A stretch of DNA of 64,000 bases from Macrosoma leucophasiata (Eukaryota; Arthropoda; Insecta; Lepidoptera; Hedylidae), in assembly GCA_036365455.1 (NCBI GenBank), contig JAWQUS010000009.1:2882001-2946000 (forward strand), written 5' to 3'. Positions 35,401 through 46,799 of this stretch are shown here, one piece after another. Below the pieces are notes generated by a model. The model did not search any database and was not told the DNA's origin. It was given only the letters and a program-made list of their open reading frames with translations. Both the position numbers and the translations under genes were made by a program. Numbering within the stretch: the first letter of the stretch is position 1; every line of letters begins with the position of its first letter.

Positions 35401-38400
35401 TTAAACTTTTAAAAAATCATAGGGGCTGTTTTATTGTTAAAAAAAATAGCATCTGGTTAACAGACATTCAACTGTTATGATAATAATAGATACCTTGGCA
35501 TCTAGGCAACCAATAATGCATAGGATATCCAGATATAACTTTTCTTTTATTTGTGGACAATATTAGGTAAGTTTGTGTGTAAAATACCTCCTACCTCAAA
35601 CATAGACAACAAGCAGTTCGAGTGAACAAAACAATGTCGGACTGGAGTGACCTTACGACAGGTGTTCCGCAGGGTGGTATTCTCTCACCTTTGCTGTTCA
35701 CTGTCTTCATCAATTCTCTATCTGCTTTACTTGACTGCTCTTACCACTTTTATGCCGATGATTTACAAATATACTGCCAGTCTGATATTGATAGCATTGG
35801 TACCAGTATCAGTAAAATTAATTGTAACTTACATAAAATAAGCGTGTGGTCAAAAGGATTTGGTCTAAAAGTCAATCCCAACAAATGCCAGGCTATTGTG
35901 GTTGGCAGTTCTAGACAGTTATCTAAGTTAAACACCAGTTCCGTTGTACCTGTCATGTTTGAAGACCAGAAGATCCCTTTTTCTCAATCTGTCAAGAACT
36001 TGGGACTGTATATTGACTCCACCCTTAGTTGGGACGTGCAAATAGGTGAAGTGTGTCGTGCTGCCTATGCGTCGTTGAATTCTCTCAATAGACTAAGAAA
36101 CTTTCTTCCCACTGACATTAAAGTACGTCTGATTCAGGCACTAATTTTTCCCATAATAGATTATGCTGATGTATGTTATCTGGACCTGAATGAAACACGT
36201 CTTAATAGGTTAGATCGGCTCATTAACAATTCTATTCGATTTGTCTTCCGTCTTCGCAAGTTTGACCATATTTCTATGTTTCGAGCGCAGTTAAAATGGC
36301 TTACGATCCGCCAACGAAGACAATTACGAATTCTCTGTCAGCTCTTCTCAATTCTTTCCAACAATACTTCTCCTCCTTACTTAAAATCCTACTTTCAATA
36401 CCTCTGTTCTGCTCACTCACTTGACTTACGATCTAATGACTCTTTTACTCTCTCTATTCCTCTCCATAGATCCAGTTTCCTTTCAAATTCTTTTGGTGTT
36501 CAAGCGGCTCGCTTGTGGAATGCGCTGCCGGATACACTTCGTAGGTCTAACTCAAAATTTACGTTTAAGAAGAACCTCAAGATCTATCTTTTACGATAAT
36601 CATTTGAATACCTTGTAATCATCATCAACATGATTATATGCATATATTTCATATTATATTTATTTATATATATATATCTCTATATATATATATATCTATA
36701 TATATATACATATATGTAAATTGTATCTTTATTCTATTTATGTAATAAATGTGTATACATTTGTATGTACTAGTTATACTAAGTATGAATTATTATTATG
36801 CTCTGTATGTCTGTTGTGTCGTAATACCGCCATATAACTTTCTATACTAGTAATGGTTTAACTGGTAGAGAACGCTCTTAGCGTTAAGTTCGCCATTTGT
36901 AACAATATTGTATGTGTATTGTGACAATAAAGACTTAATAAATAAATAAATAAAATATACTAACAAATCCCTTAATATTGACAGAAAAACATCCCAATGG
37001 GTGACTAGGAGAAAATGCCATTTGCATTAAAGAAATTTGTTCCATGTGCATTAAAGAATAAATAGATAAAAACATGAGATACCTACCATACTTTCAAATT
37101 TCATAGCCGCAAAAAAATGTAGTATCCCCATAGCCGAGTAATCGATTCAGAGGAGTAACCCTGATAGCGTAATAAGTAAAGTAATTTTTATCATACTTAT
37201 TTATTTCAAAATTATATATTCTTATGAAATTACTATGGAATACAACTGGTAAGGTCATGATTGGATCATTTAAAATTACCGCCATGCTATTATTGGGCGG
37301 TTCACCAAACAAATTATCGCCGCGGTGCATTACGCTGGCGTTTATTTGTCTACCCTCTTTGTACTACTATTTTCTAGTCTACATGAAAATAATCGCAACC
37401 ACGCTCTTAAGCTGGGTCCACATAGCAGCGACGCTAGCGACTTTATTCGATAGCTGCTGGATGGCGATGTCAAAAACATTATGGACAATAATATAACTTT
37501 GTAATTTATATTTATACTCATAATAGTAGTAATAAAATACTTTTATTGTATTATTGAGACGCCTTTAACTATAGATATATCCAAAACCGTTTAGAATTTC
37601 AAATTCATACTTAATTTTTTGAAGTATGTATTCATTAAAAACTAGATTTTTAACTTTCTAAGATCTTCTAAGAAGACACATTTCTTTCAAACAATTGACT
37701 TTTGAGAATAAATCACACTTCAAATCCATCATCATCTCACATGTATGAGTTTGATTTACAAGTTTGTCCTACTAGTTTCAGAGTTAAGTGGCTGTAACAT
37801 ACGGACGTAGATGTGGACGGATGACAGACATGACGAATCTATAAGTGTTCCGTTTTTTTGGCGTACGTTTATATCCTCGAATTTTTTATCGTGTACCGGA
37901 TAGGCGGCAATGTATGGTGCTGTAATTTCCGGCGTCAACACCTTAGACCGCAGGAGTGGCACGCATCTACATTCAATCTCCTGGTGTAAAGAGATTCGTA
38001 GGTATATTACGACCAGTAAGTAGTTAGGATAATTACTGTGAACTGTATGCTTGTTTGATCCTTCATGACATAAAAAAGTAAAATAAAAACGAGAAGAGTG
38101 TTTAGCGATGACGTGCCGATGATAATACTTTAGTGATTTCTTCGTCCGACACCATCTATCTTTCTTGTTAATCACGTAATAATAACATGCAAACGACTAC
38201 TAAGTTAGCTTGCGCTAGCGTTTAAAATCGCGGTCGTGTGGACCCAGCTTAAAATAAAATTTCGTATAAGTAATGCTGCGGTCTACCGAGATCGACATTC
38301 CTGTCCTGACCCTACCGGGTCACGAGGAACTTTTGGAGAACGTAGAGTGGAGGCAGCAAATGTACCTAATTATCGGTGAGTTATAAACTAAAGGCCTTTA

Positions 38401-41072
38401 TATTTCGGTCTAGGACTTATTACATACTTTATAGGTACCTAAACGTTAACGTTGAAAGTAGTCGTTAAATCATTATCAAATAATTTAATTTAAATTTATA
38501 TTATCTAATTAAACACAAAGACTATTTGATTGAATTTGTAGTTATCTACACAGTTATACATATTATAATTATTATGCCGGTTTGTGAGTAAGATATACTT
38601 CTGCCTAACCCTTTGGAGAAACATAGGCGTAATTGTGTTTTTAAACCATTTCAATGATAGGTATACAATATCTACACCTATCTACACTAATTGTATTTTT
38701 GTGTTTTTATTCAGTTGTTTCACTGAACGCGTGGGTAGGTTCTCAATTTTCTCGAAAGTTATTTCGTTGCATTCTTATTGCACTATATTATATAAGAACT
38801 AGGTTTTGCTCGCGACTTCGTCCGCGTGTACTTTTAATCATTACAAATTGTAGCCTACATGTTATTCCTATGTATAACCTATATAACTGTCAAGTTTCAT
38901 CCAAATCCATCCAGTAGTTTCGTACTCACAAACTTTCGCATTTATACAGTAAACGTCAGTTCACGCCTGTAATCCCCGAAGGGGTAGGCAGAGGTAAATG
39001 CAAGCATTCAAGCATACATACAAACACCCACTACTCGCCGGTTCCGTTTTGGCCCATGTAACGGGTGGCGAACCTGTTGCCATCTCCGGGCACATTACCA
39101 AACTCCGAGGTACTGGGAAATTTCCAGAAAATGAAAAAATCCTAATAGAACCAGAGATGAAGGATTTTTAAACCGATATCTCTGATAGTCCCAGACCCGG
39201 GAATCGAACCCAGGACCCCCAGCGAAGTAGTAGTGGCCTGCTACCACTACGCTACTGAGGCATTTATACAGTGTTAATAAATATTTGTGTAGGTACAATT
39301 TTTTGTATTAAACCTATTAAAATATTCTAGTCAGAATACTGCAGCTTGACACTGCTGCAGACACCTCATAAAAACATTGTGTGCCACGCGGGCAGGTATT
39401 CAAATAGCTACATGTTTCTGAGACGCATTATTGAATTTTCCCATCCCATATTTTTTTATCAAATAATGATTTATCTGTGTATTGCAAAAGAGCGGGTGGA
39501 AGAAGGTTTCGTTAGACTGCTGTCGCAGGATATAGGTAGGTATCTATATACTGCGACATTAAAGTGCTATTCAGACCTGCGCGGTAATCGCTGCCACCTG
39601 CGGGAGCGGGATTACCGAAGCGAAACCCGCGCGTATGAAGTTCTGTATATACCTATGAAGTATTTTGTATGAAGTTCCGCGACTACGCGGTTTCGCTACC
39701 GCAGACGACAGCGATTACCGCGCAAGTCAGAATAGCGCTTAAATATTAACTTTAATACAACATTACTGGTGGTAGAGCTCCAGTGACGGAGCTCGCGGGC
39801 GTAGGCATCACCGCATTACCTGATTTACTTGCCGCTAAATGGTAGTGTTCAGCACTATCGTGTTCCGGTCAGGTGGTAATGTACGGCCCTGTAATTTCCG
39901 GCACAGAGGCATAACACCTTAGGCCTCAGGAGTGGTAACGCATTTGCACTTTGACCTTGGTCTTTGTGTGGGTGTCTATAGGTTGCAGTCATCACTTAAC
40001 ATCAATGTGAACTGCATGCTTGTTTGCCACTTCAATTACATAATGTTTATGTTTATCTGGGTGCCTTAGCTGAAGAAGGCCGCTAGTAATGTCCTGTAAT
40101 CTTTGGCACAGAGGCACTCCGCTGTACGTCTGTCCGTCGCGTATGTCTATCTGACATTAGTCTGTATCTCATTAACCAAGATAGACAGTTGAATTTTAAC
40201 AGATCATGTAGGTATATTGTTGCCGCTATTGACCGGTTAGTCCAGCGGTGTGAGAGCGGTGTCGGAGGGTGCGATCGCCGCACTGGGACAAATATTTGTA
40301 TTGCCAATTTGCAGATAAAGATAATGTTTTCGGATCTGGTGTTTGTGTATGTGTTGTGCAACGGCACCCACGACACAGGCTTATACCTAGTGGCTAACCG
40401 AGTCGCTTAAATAAAAATATAAAAGTAATAGTATATTTAATTTTAGTCCATGATATTATTATTAAGTGTCATATTGTGAAAATAGTTTTAAGGAACATAT
40501 TTTGAAAAGACCCTACTGAGTTTTGTTTTGGCAGGTTTTTTCTCAGTAATGTGGGCTTTGGAACTCTGCCAGTGAATGACAAAGAATGTCCCATATTTTT
40601 TTGTTTAGTCTTATCTTGCCGTTTGTAAAAGAAAGTATGGAACATTCTGTTGATACCTATTTTTATCATTAAGTATTTTTGGACTATTATTTATTTTATT
40701 TTGTTTACTTTGACATATTAATCAACGTATCAGTTGATATTCGCTTTAATGTTATATTTGTAATTTGACCTATCACAAGCAAATTCTATTATTTCCAAGT
40801 GATAAATGAATTTTTGAATTTGAGTTTGAGTTTGAACTTAACTTATATTGATATTACTAACTTGATTCATCACCATATTTCGTATAACATCTGTTTTATT
40901 TATTGTTTTTAGTATAATTACTATTTATGTATTTACTTTTCGTATAAAGACATAATTTTATATAAGTACATTTATTTATTCTAGTGTATGTAATGGACCT
41001 AATGAAGTATTTGTGTATGGATAATTTGGTTGTTTACGTATTTTTATAAGTATATATATATATATATATATA

Positions 41073-41117
<45 letters not shown>

Positions 41118-44100
41118 ATATATAATATTTTTATCTATGTATTTGATATAATAATAATATAATTCAATTAATTTAATACTTTAATACTGTTATTACTGTC
41201 TTTTTAATATTTTTTTCTTGCACCTATATTGCTTCTTCTCTTTACTACCCAATGGTTGACTGGGAGAGAATGCCATGAGGCATTAAGTCCGCCATATGTA
41301 CATGTGCGCAATGTGCATTAAAGAGTAAATAAATAAATAAATATTACTCATGATGTGTCCCACGTATTTTCAGATCACAGCGCTAGCGGCCGGTCGAGCG
41401 CACACGCTCGTCCTGACTGACCAGGAGGGCGTGTACACACTCGGCAACAACGCGTACGGCCAGTGCGGCCGCAAGATCAACGAGCGCGAGGAGTACAGGG
41501 GCAGCATGGTGTCGCACAACATCAGGCGGCTGGGGCAGGAGGACATCGTCGACGTGTGCTGCGGCCAGGATCACAGGTGAGCATAGAGCGACACGGGCCA
41601 CCGGCCGCGGCGGACCGGAGGGGAGGAGCCATATGCAGGCTTTCCTCTCTGTCAAAGTCCAAGCCCAAATGGGCCTTTGCCTCTCGCCTAGATGTTTAAA
41701 CGTTTACGTGAAATTGTTTATGTATTTTGTTAAAGTCAAAGTGTGAGTTTCGTAGTAATTAACGATTTTTGTAGTGCGTGTGTGTGTGTGTGTAGAACGG
41801 GATCTACGACACAGGTTTATATAATACCTAATGTGGAGCTGTGAGTGTAAGCGTATTTTATTTTTTTTATATAAAGACGTACTTAAATTTTGCTCGTGTG
41901 GAAGAGATCGCTCTTTCACCGATAAGGCCGCCCGATATTATAATTTCTGTTAATATGTTATTCTTTTAATTATTTTGTGTCTTGAGAATGGTGGTTGTTA
42001 TTGTTGGTAAAATACCTATGTATAATTTCGAACTTGTCCGCCACTCTTAAAGTTTTAGCTAATATCGTTGAGCTTGCTTGTGTCTTTTCATAAGATAATG
42101 TTTTTGTTCAAATCTATTGAATAAGGCATACTATAAAAGTATGTGTATGTATGTATAGTACACTAGTTTATTAATCCTTCAAGGACCGTACGGCCACCGG
42201 CAGCGAGACACAATTGAATTTCGATTGTCATATTTTTCTCGTGTCTGGAGGTATTTAAGTAAGTCGGGCGTTGGATTTTTTTCATAGCGTGGCTTGAAGA
42301 ATTTGCTTTATACCCTCATCTCTCTGCAGAATTTTAGCTGGCGTCTGTTAATCTCTCCAGACACGAGAAAAATATGACAATTGAAATTCAATTGTGCCTC
42401 GCCGTCGGTGGCCGCACGATCCTTGAAGGATTAATTATTTGCAATTTCATTCGCTAGACGCGCATTTTATATTGTATGCATAATTTATCATGTACCTATT
42501 CTTTGATATAATTCGCGTTGCAAAATTATATAACATCACATAAATTATGTTTTGTGTCAATTGTGGATTGATATTGATTTTTTCGTTGTGAAAGATGAAG
42601 GACAATTTATGATTGTTTTATGTGAGTACGATTTCTTATTGATAGTGTTTCGCAGAGGTTTATGGATAGTTTACTTGTGGTAGAGCTCCAGTGACGGAGT
42701 TCGTGGGCGTAGGCATTACTGCGTTACCTAATTTACTTGCCGCTAAATGGTAGTATTCAGCACTATTTCCGGTCAGGTGGTAATGTAGGGCCTTATAATT
42801 TCTGGCAGAAAGGTATTCTGTTGCAAGGCTTCAGTATTTCTTACCATTAATCTAAACTGTATGCTAGTTTGCTACTTCTTGACATAAAAAAAACTAATAC
42901 ATATAGGTTTAAAATTTACTGTCACAGTAGTCTAATGGTAGCAGGCCGGACTACTGATACGCTGCCGTCCTGGGTTTGATCCCCGGGTCGCGGGGGCTAT
43001 GTTTGGTAAGTGCCCGGCGATATCAATAGGCTTGCCACCTGTCTATTGCCACTAGCTAGTTATGTAATCAAAGTGGCAAACAAGCATGCATTCAGAGCTC
43101 TACCTCTAGTAGTGGTGGTAGAGCTCCAGTGTGTATACATGTAAAATTATAAAATAGTAGTTGGATTTTGCAATGCAATTCACATTTATAATTCTAATGT
43201 ATGACCCTGTAGTAACTATCACAAAGTCATAACAATTTATAAGCCTCAGTGAATCGGTGAGCGCAGAGGTTTGTCAGCCGAAATAACATTGACCGGTATT
43301 TTGTATTTATTTATTTATTCTTTATTGTTACAAAATAATTGACAAATGATGTAACAAATGGCGGACTTAATGCTAAAAGCATTCTCTACCAGTCAACCAT
43401 TGGTAGTATAGAGAAAATAGTAGGCGGTGTAACGAATAAAGATATTATATAATAGATAAATCTGATCTAATAATAGAATATCACATGCAATCTAATGTTT
43501 TACTCACATACAATATTAAACTTTAAGATAAATACTATATACCATATTTATACAATAATATATATTATTAAACAAATATAGAAATTATATATACACATAC
43601 GAATCTAATGATGACTATGAGAAGCATGTGTGTGCATAATGATCCTTGACCCCTTTTTTAAAGGCGATTTTTGTGGTGAGTCTTCGTATTTCCTCCGGGA
43701 GAGCATTCTACAGACGTGTAGCTTGAAGTAGAAAAGAGCTGGATACAAAGCTGGTACGGTGAAAAGGTATAAAGGACATTAGAATTGTTAGAACGTAATT
43801 GTAAGGATTTTTTTGCAGGCAGTATACACTCACCATCAATGTGAACATCACCAGTTTGGTACGATCGTTACAAAAAACTGTATTGTGTTCCAGTTTTTGT
43901 TATCATCACGATAATCTGTACTAGATTTAAGCTCTCAATTAACAGAGCTCTTACTGAGTTTGTTCGGTAGCGGAGTTCTTCTCAGTAGTGACTACTTGGA
44001 ACTCTGCTAATAACTTTGATCTTGACGAATAAGTTTTTTCTTTTTCTTCATATCATCATTGAAGGAATTAAAAATTTTTGTGATAATGATATTTTCATTC

Positions 44101-46704
44101 TAATTTTAATTTACTATTAATATATGTACATATTTTTTGCTTTTACTGTATGTAATAGTTATTCACTCTAGGTAATTTATGATTACTTTTTTTTTAAAAG
44201 TAACTGCTAAGATCTATTCGAAATAAAAAAAAAATCTTTCTTTCAGTATTTTCCTGACGTCATCGGGCAAGGTGTACGCGTGCGGGTGGGGCGCGGACGG
44301 GCAGACGGGGCTGGGCGCCTTCCGCAGCCAGGCGGCGCCCGCGCCGGTCCGCGGTGACGTCACCACCGAGAACATCGTCAAGGTCGCCTGCACCGCTGAC
44401 TGCGTGCTGGCTCTGAACGGTGAGCCATCACACACCCTGCGACTGTCACACCCTGGACACTCTGCAAAAATTCCATACCAACACTTACTCTGGTTACCTA
44501 TCACACAGACATCGATCAGTGTCGTGTTTTTACACGCGCACACAGAAATGTAGCGCGTAGGGTTATGACCTAAAACAATCGTGAAATAAGTCGGCACTTA
44601 CTACGTGACCAAATTAACTAAAAATAGACCGCTCGCTCGCTCGCAACCTCACTGTTGAAGTTTATTCGACTGCCTCTCTAGGGGAGTTGATGGGTGAGGA
44701 GGGGAAATCGGGCGGGACGTCGATGTGTCCATTCTATACGTAGTATTATTACATATTCTATGCTTGTTGTTCTATGTTTGCCACCTCGCAAACAAGCATG
44801 CAGCTCACATTGATGTTAAATGATGTTACATTAAAAAAATCTAACTAACGAAAGAGACAATCTGTAAATTTCGACATCAGCAATGTGCTCTTAAACGTAG
44901 ATGGATACAACTCTCCTCGTTTGACCAATACTTTGCCTAACTACAATGGTGTTACATTGTAAAGTGAAACATTTGTTCGACAGACAAGGGCGAACTGTTC
45001 GGATGGGGCAACTCGGAGTACGGGCAGGTGCCGATGGCGACGCCGCAGCAGCAGGTCAACATGTCGTACTCACTGCGCGCCCTCACGCGCGGCCTCGGGA
45101 CCATCGTCGACATCGCCTCGGGGGGCACCTTCTGTCTCATTGCCAACGGTGAGGGAACCTTTCCTGGTAAAAAACATCCTACATATACTATTGTACTGGC
45201 TGTACAATTCCAAGTCACATAGGAGCTCGAGGGGGTAGGCTTCACCACAGCATTACCTAATCTATCTGCGGCCAAATGGTAGTGTTCAGTACTATCGTGT
45301 TCTGCTTAGATACCGAGATGGTAATGTATGACCCCTTAATAACTATCACAGAGACATAACAATTTAGGTCACAGGATAACTATCACAGAATAACAACCAA
45401 CAACCAAGGTCTCGGGGATGGCGACGTATCTGCACTTTGACCTCTGGATTTTGTGTAGATGTGTGATGACTGCAGTCTATACATACCAACACAAAAATTA
45501 GGTTGCCTAACTAGCATAGTTGGTAATAGATGGCGCTGCTGCTACCATAAAGCAATGCAATAGATGTGAAGGAAAAATTTGACAAATCGGGCAGGGCTTC
45601 AGTAGCTTAATTGGAAGAGCGGCTAGACTAGATTCCCAGTAGGTCGCGAGTTCGAGTCTCGCCTGAAGTCAATTTTTTCTTTCCATTTTTCTTTAAAAAT
45701 AAAATATATTTCACAAGCATGTGTTAATGCGAAATAATATAAAACAATTATTAAGGGTAAAAGCGACTTCTTTACGATATTCAATAAACTGAAAAGTCTA
45801 TTATATCGGCCATTTTTCTTTAAAAATAAAACAAAAATTAGGGTTCAAAATGCAGATGCGTTGCAATCCTCTTTGTTGTTGGTTGTTGCTCTGTGATAGT
45901 TATTACGGGGCTATACAATTTCCATCTAACCAGAACGTGATAGTGCTAAACACTACCATTAGGCGGTAGATAGATTAGGTAATGCGGTGGTGTTTACGCC
46001 CTCGAGTCCCTACACTGGAACTCTACCACCAGTAAAAATTTTGGGTCAGGTTTTAGATCATTTATATCCTCCTACTAATAATTAACAATTCATTTAGTTA
46101 TATTTAAGAAAAATGTGAAAGAAATCGTATTTTGTAATCTGAGTTGTGATATTTAAAACAATCTCTTTGGTAAGTGGTGAAGTAGTCGCGAGGAATAGCG
46201 CGCATGCAAATAAATTTAATTCAAACGCGGTGCTCATATCGAGAACGGCACCCGCCTGTTTTTTTTTTATTTTTTATTTGCGGGGCAACGGCTTCTACAC
46301 GTATTGTACGGTAGAACGACGATCGCCGGGTCGGCTGGTTGACGTATGTCATAAAATGTTTTCCAGATCAAGGCGACGCCTTCGTATGGGGCTACGGCCT
46401 GCTCGGGCTCGGCCCCAACGTGCAGCACTCGCTCAAGCCCAAGCTCATACCGCCGGCCCTGTTCGGCCGCAACGAGTTCAACCCGCACTGCGCCGTGCGC
46501 CGCGTGGCGGCCGGCCTGGCGCACCTGGCCGCCGCCACCGACGCCGGGGACCTGTACGCGTGGGGCCGCAACCGGCACGGCTGCCTGGGCCTCGGACACA
46601 CCAAAGATCAGTACTTCCCCCTCAAGATATCTATAGGCGCCCGCGTCGTGTCCGTGCACTGTAGCGTCGACCACACCGTCGCTATGTGCGAGCCTTTCGT
46701 TTAG
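32460..46704 (+). CDS. RCC1L: RCC1-like mitochondrial protein (WBSCR16 family)
   Basis: The seven coding exons are 32460-32571, 33279-33454, 35137-35328, 41374-41576, 44247-44419, 44984-45148 and 46367-46704. All phases join, giving 452 residues (human 464). Residues 1-25 are basic with no acidic residue (NAVKLLLYRRTSSITISRAVTTKKK), a likely mitochondrial targeting signal. RCC1 repeats follow: VYVWGLAETGALG, ACGYGFTVAA, GRAHTLVLTDQEGVYTLGNN, CGQDHS, VYACGWGADGQTGLG, LFGWGNSEYGQ, FVWGYGLLGLGPN, LYAWGRNRHGCLGLG and VDHTVAM. They should form a seven-bladed propeller. The human protein acts in mitochondrial ribosome assembly and as an exchange factor for OPA1. Exons 4-7 are GC-rich against AT-rich introns. 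The third intron is 6 kb and full of mobile elements. Confidence 0.95.
32745..33040 (-). repeat. S4 SINE in RCC1L intron 1
   Basis: Reverse copy of the element at 17700: AATAATGCCAACCC at the tail side, then GGAGGGAGGCCTGGAG and GACCGACGGCTTAACG. It falls inside the first intron and does not touch the splice sites. Confidence 0.7.
34165..34470 (-). repeat. S1 SINE-like repeat, near full length, RCC1L intron 2
   Basis: A T-rich start (the tail) is followed by CAAACAAGCATGCAGTTCAC, and it ends GGAACTCTACCACCAGT. About 300 bp, one of the most complete copies. Confidence 0.7.
34766..34980 (+). repeat. S2 tRNA-derived SINE, RCC1L intron 2
   Basis: The head GGTTAGTCCAGCGGTG holds an A box and GGTTCGATCCCCGC a B box, as in a tRNA. 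The body ATTTGTATGGCCTACAG and an A run end it. Other copies are at 40227 and 62187. Confidence 0.75.
35600..36955 (+). mobile_element. 5'-truncated CR1/L2-like LINE in RCC1L intron 3
   Basis: The element carries an open reverse transcriptase C-terminal part (35622-36599), a 3' region with TA runs (36657-36715), the shared motif ACTGGTAGAGAAC, and an AATAAATAAATAAATAA tail. It lies in the sense orientation in the third intron. A further tail fragment of the same family follows at about 36985-37070. Confidence 0.8.
35622..36599 (+). pseudogene. LINE reverse transcriptase, C-terminal fragment
   Basis: An open frame of about 325 residues begins just before the motif TTGVPQGGILSPLLF and continues with the catalytic FYADDLQIY, the thumb part (FPIIDYADVCYLD) and the tail WLTIRQRRQLRIL...ARLWNALPDTLR. 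The palm motifs before VPQGG and the endonuclease are gone, so it is not a working enzyme. Confidence 0.8.
37411..38248. mobile_element. TTAA-flanked element, 838 bp, RCC1L intron 3
   Basis: Inverted ends GCTGGGTCCACA and TGTGGACCCAGC are flanked by TTAA at 37407-37410 and 38249-38252; a second inverted motif, CGCTAGCG, follows inward. TTAA duplication is the mark of piggyBac-type elements. No transposase is present. Inside is an S1 fragment (37905-38075). Confidence 0.7.
38273..38375 (+). other. Orphan exon-like segment in RCC1L intron 3
   Basis: ATG-started and open for 34 codons (MLRSTEIDIPVLTLPGHEEL, then LENVEWRQQMYLII), ending at a good donor (G|GTGAGT). Composition and codon choice look like a real gene, unlike the surroundings. 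It cannot join RCC1L, because exons 3 and 4 already join in phase. I do not recognise the protein. It could start a nested gene or be a relic. Confidence 0.35.
38810..38937 (+). repeat. RTE-type LINE 3' tail
   Basis: GCTCGCGACTTCGTCCGCGTG, TCAAGTTTCATCCAAATCC and ACAAACTTTCGCATTTATA are motifs of RTE/BovB 3' ends that are abundant in Lepidoptera. Only the tail is present. Confidence 0.65.
38951..39259 (-). mobile_element. S3 tRNA-derived SINE with 13-bp target duplication
   Basis: On the minus strand it starts CCTCAGTAGCGTAGTGGTAG (A box) and has GGGTTCGATTCCCGGG (B box) further in. The direct repeat GCATTTATACAGT flanks it at 38938-38950 and 39260-39272. It inserted into the RTE tail. Confidence 0.85.
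39330..39533 (+). other. Second exon-like stretch, unrecognised
   Basis: One plus-strand frame stays open through TLLQTPHKNIVCHAG and, about 100 bases later, AKERVEEGFVRLLSQDIG. Possible splice signals are CTAG/TCAG before 39340 and GGGCAG|GTATTC near 39393. The codon character resembles the segment at 38273, but I could not join them into one convincing frame. Confidence 0.25.
39563..39738. mobile_element. TTAA-flanked MITE, 176 bp
   Basis: Inverted ends AGTGCTATTCAGACCTGCGC and its near complement, about 30 bases, with TTAA at 39559-39562 and 39739-39742. Non-autonomous piggyBac type. Confidence 0.7.
39765..40050 (+). repeat. S1 SINE-like repeat, full length
   Basis: Starts GGTGGTAGAGCTCCAGTGAC and ends TTGCCACTTCAATTACATAA; a good reference copy for the family. 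Confidence 0.75.
40227..40410 (+). repeat. S2 tRNA-derived SINE
   Basis: GACCGGTTAGTCCAGCGGTG head with a changed B box (GGTGCGATCGCCGC), then ATTTGTATTGCCAATTTGC and CGACACAGGCTTATACC. Confidence 0.7.
41046..41345 (+). repeat. (AT)n tract and LINE 3' tail before RCC1L exon 4
   Basis: Two AT runs of 30-40 bases (41046-41125) are followed by the CR1/L2-like 3' end (GGTTGACTGGGAGAGAATGC and AAATAAATAAATAAAT) that stops just upstream of the exon 4 acceptor at 41373. Confidence 0.65.
41582..41790. mobile_element. E-type MITE at the RCC1L exon 4 donor
   Basis: The left end CATAGAGCGACACGGG starts at intron position +6, directly after GTGAG. The body matches 31596-31808. The right end is replaced by an S2 tail (41795-41860). 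Confidence 0.7.
42175..42430. mobile_element. TTAA-flanked MITE with 80-base inverted ends
   Basis: A 256 bp element with TTAA at 42171-42174 and 42431-42434. The ends TCCTTCAAGGACCGTACGGC and its near complement extend about 80 bases inward, leaving only about 100 bases in the middle. It lies in RCC1L intron 4. Confidence 0.85.
42675..42895 (+). repeat. S1 SINE-like repeat
   Basis: GGTAGAGCTCCAGTGACGGAG start, an internal deletion after CTTATAATTTCTGGC, and a GACATAAAAAAAACT tail. Confidence 0.65.
42918..43062 (+). repeat. S3 tRNA-derived SINE, 3'-truncated
   Basis: CAGTAGTCTAATGGTAGCAGG (A box region) and GGGTTTGATCCCCGGG (B box region), then GTGCCCGGCGATATCAATAG. Confidence 0.7.
43305..43740 (-). 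mobile_element. CR1/L2-like LINE 3' end, reverse
   Basis: On the minus strand it ends in a TAAATAAATAAATA tail. Before that are the ACTGGTAGAGAATGC motif and, near 43740-43660, a decayed protein tail resembling LWNALPEEIRRL. Same family as 35600. Confidence 0.6.
44670..44840. repeat. TIR-element end and S1 fragment, RCC1L intron 5
   Basis: GGGACGTCGATGTGTCCATTC (about 44715-44735) is the end also seen at 21610-21640. An S1 start follows (CAAACAAGCATGCAGCTCAC, 44796). Confidence 0.5.
45222..46037. repeat. Two inverted S1 copies around a T repeat, RCC1L intron 6
   Basis: An S1 copy runs forward in 45222-45460 and a second runs backward from about 45461, resuming at 45842-46037 and ending GGAACTCTACCACCAGT. 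The T repeat sits in the second one. Confidence 0.6.
45502..45830 (+). mobile_element. T repeat copy 3, with target duplication
   Basis: A full T unit: head GTTGCCTAACTAGCATAGTT, tRNA-like core at 45596-45669, tail, then a repeated piece CCATTTTTCTTTAAAAATAA. The 11-base direct repeat ACAAAAATTAG lies on both sides (about 45491 and 45831). The core folds as in copy 1 and keeps the 7-bp acceptor stem and the B box GTTCGAGTC. Confidence 0.65.
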
Positions 46705-46799
46705 ATTGTTTGTGAAAGAGTATTTCGAAAAACGTTCGATCCCGCACTGTATAAAAAGCAACGGCTGACCTGTGACTGGCCTCGACAAACTACTACTAT

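Noticed and set aside
36657..36715. A regulatory TATA cluster
   Set aside because: It is a (TA)n microsatellite in the 3' region of a LINE.
37224..37496. A small membrane protein gene on the plus strand
   Set aside because: The frame is hydrophobic but runs into the TTAA element at 37411, has no splice support and no recognisable family; a minus-strand frame over the same bases (37094-37330) is equally unsupported.
45596..45669. A functional tRNA gene
   Set aside because: The fold is good, but the anticodon stem has a mismatch, the same core sits inside dispersed repeats with target duplications, and another copy lacks half of it. It is treated as the core of repeat T.
46146..46664. A separate 172-residue plus-strand protein
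   Set aside because: It overlaps the last RCC1L exon in a wrong frame and is arginine/alanine rich because of GC-rich codons.
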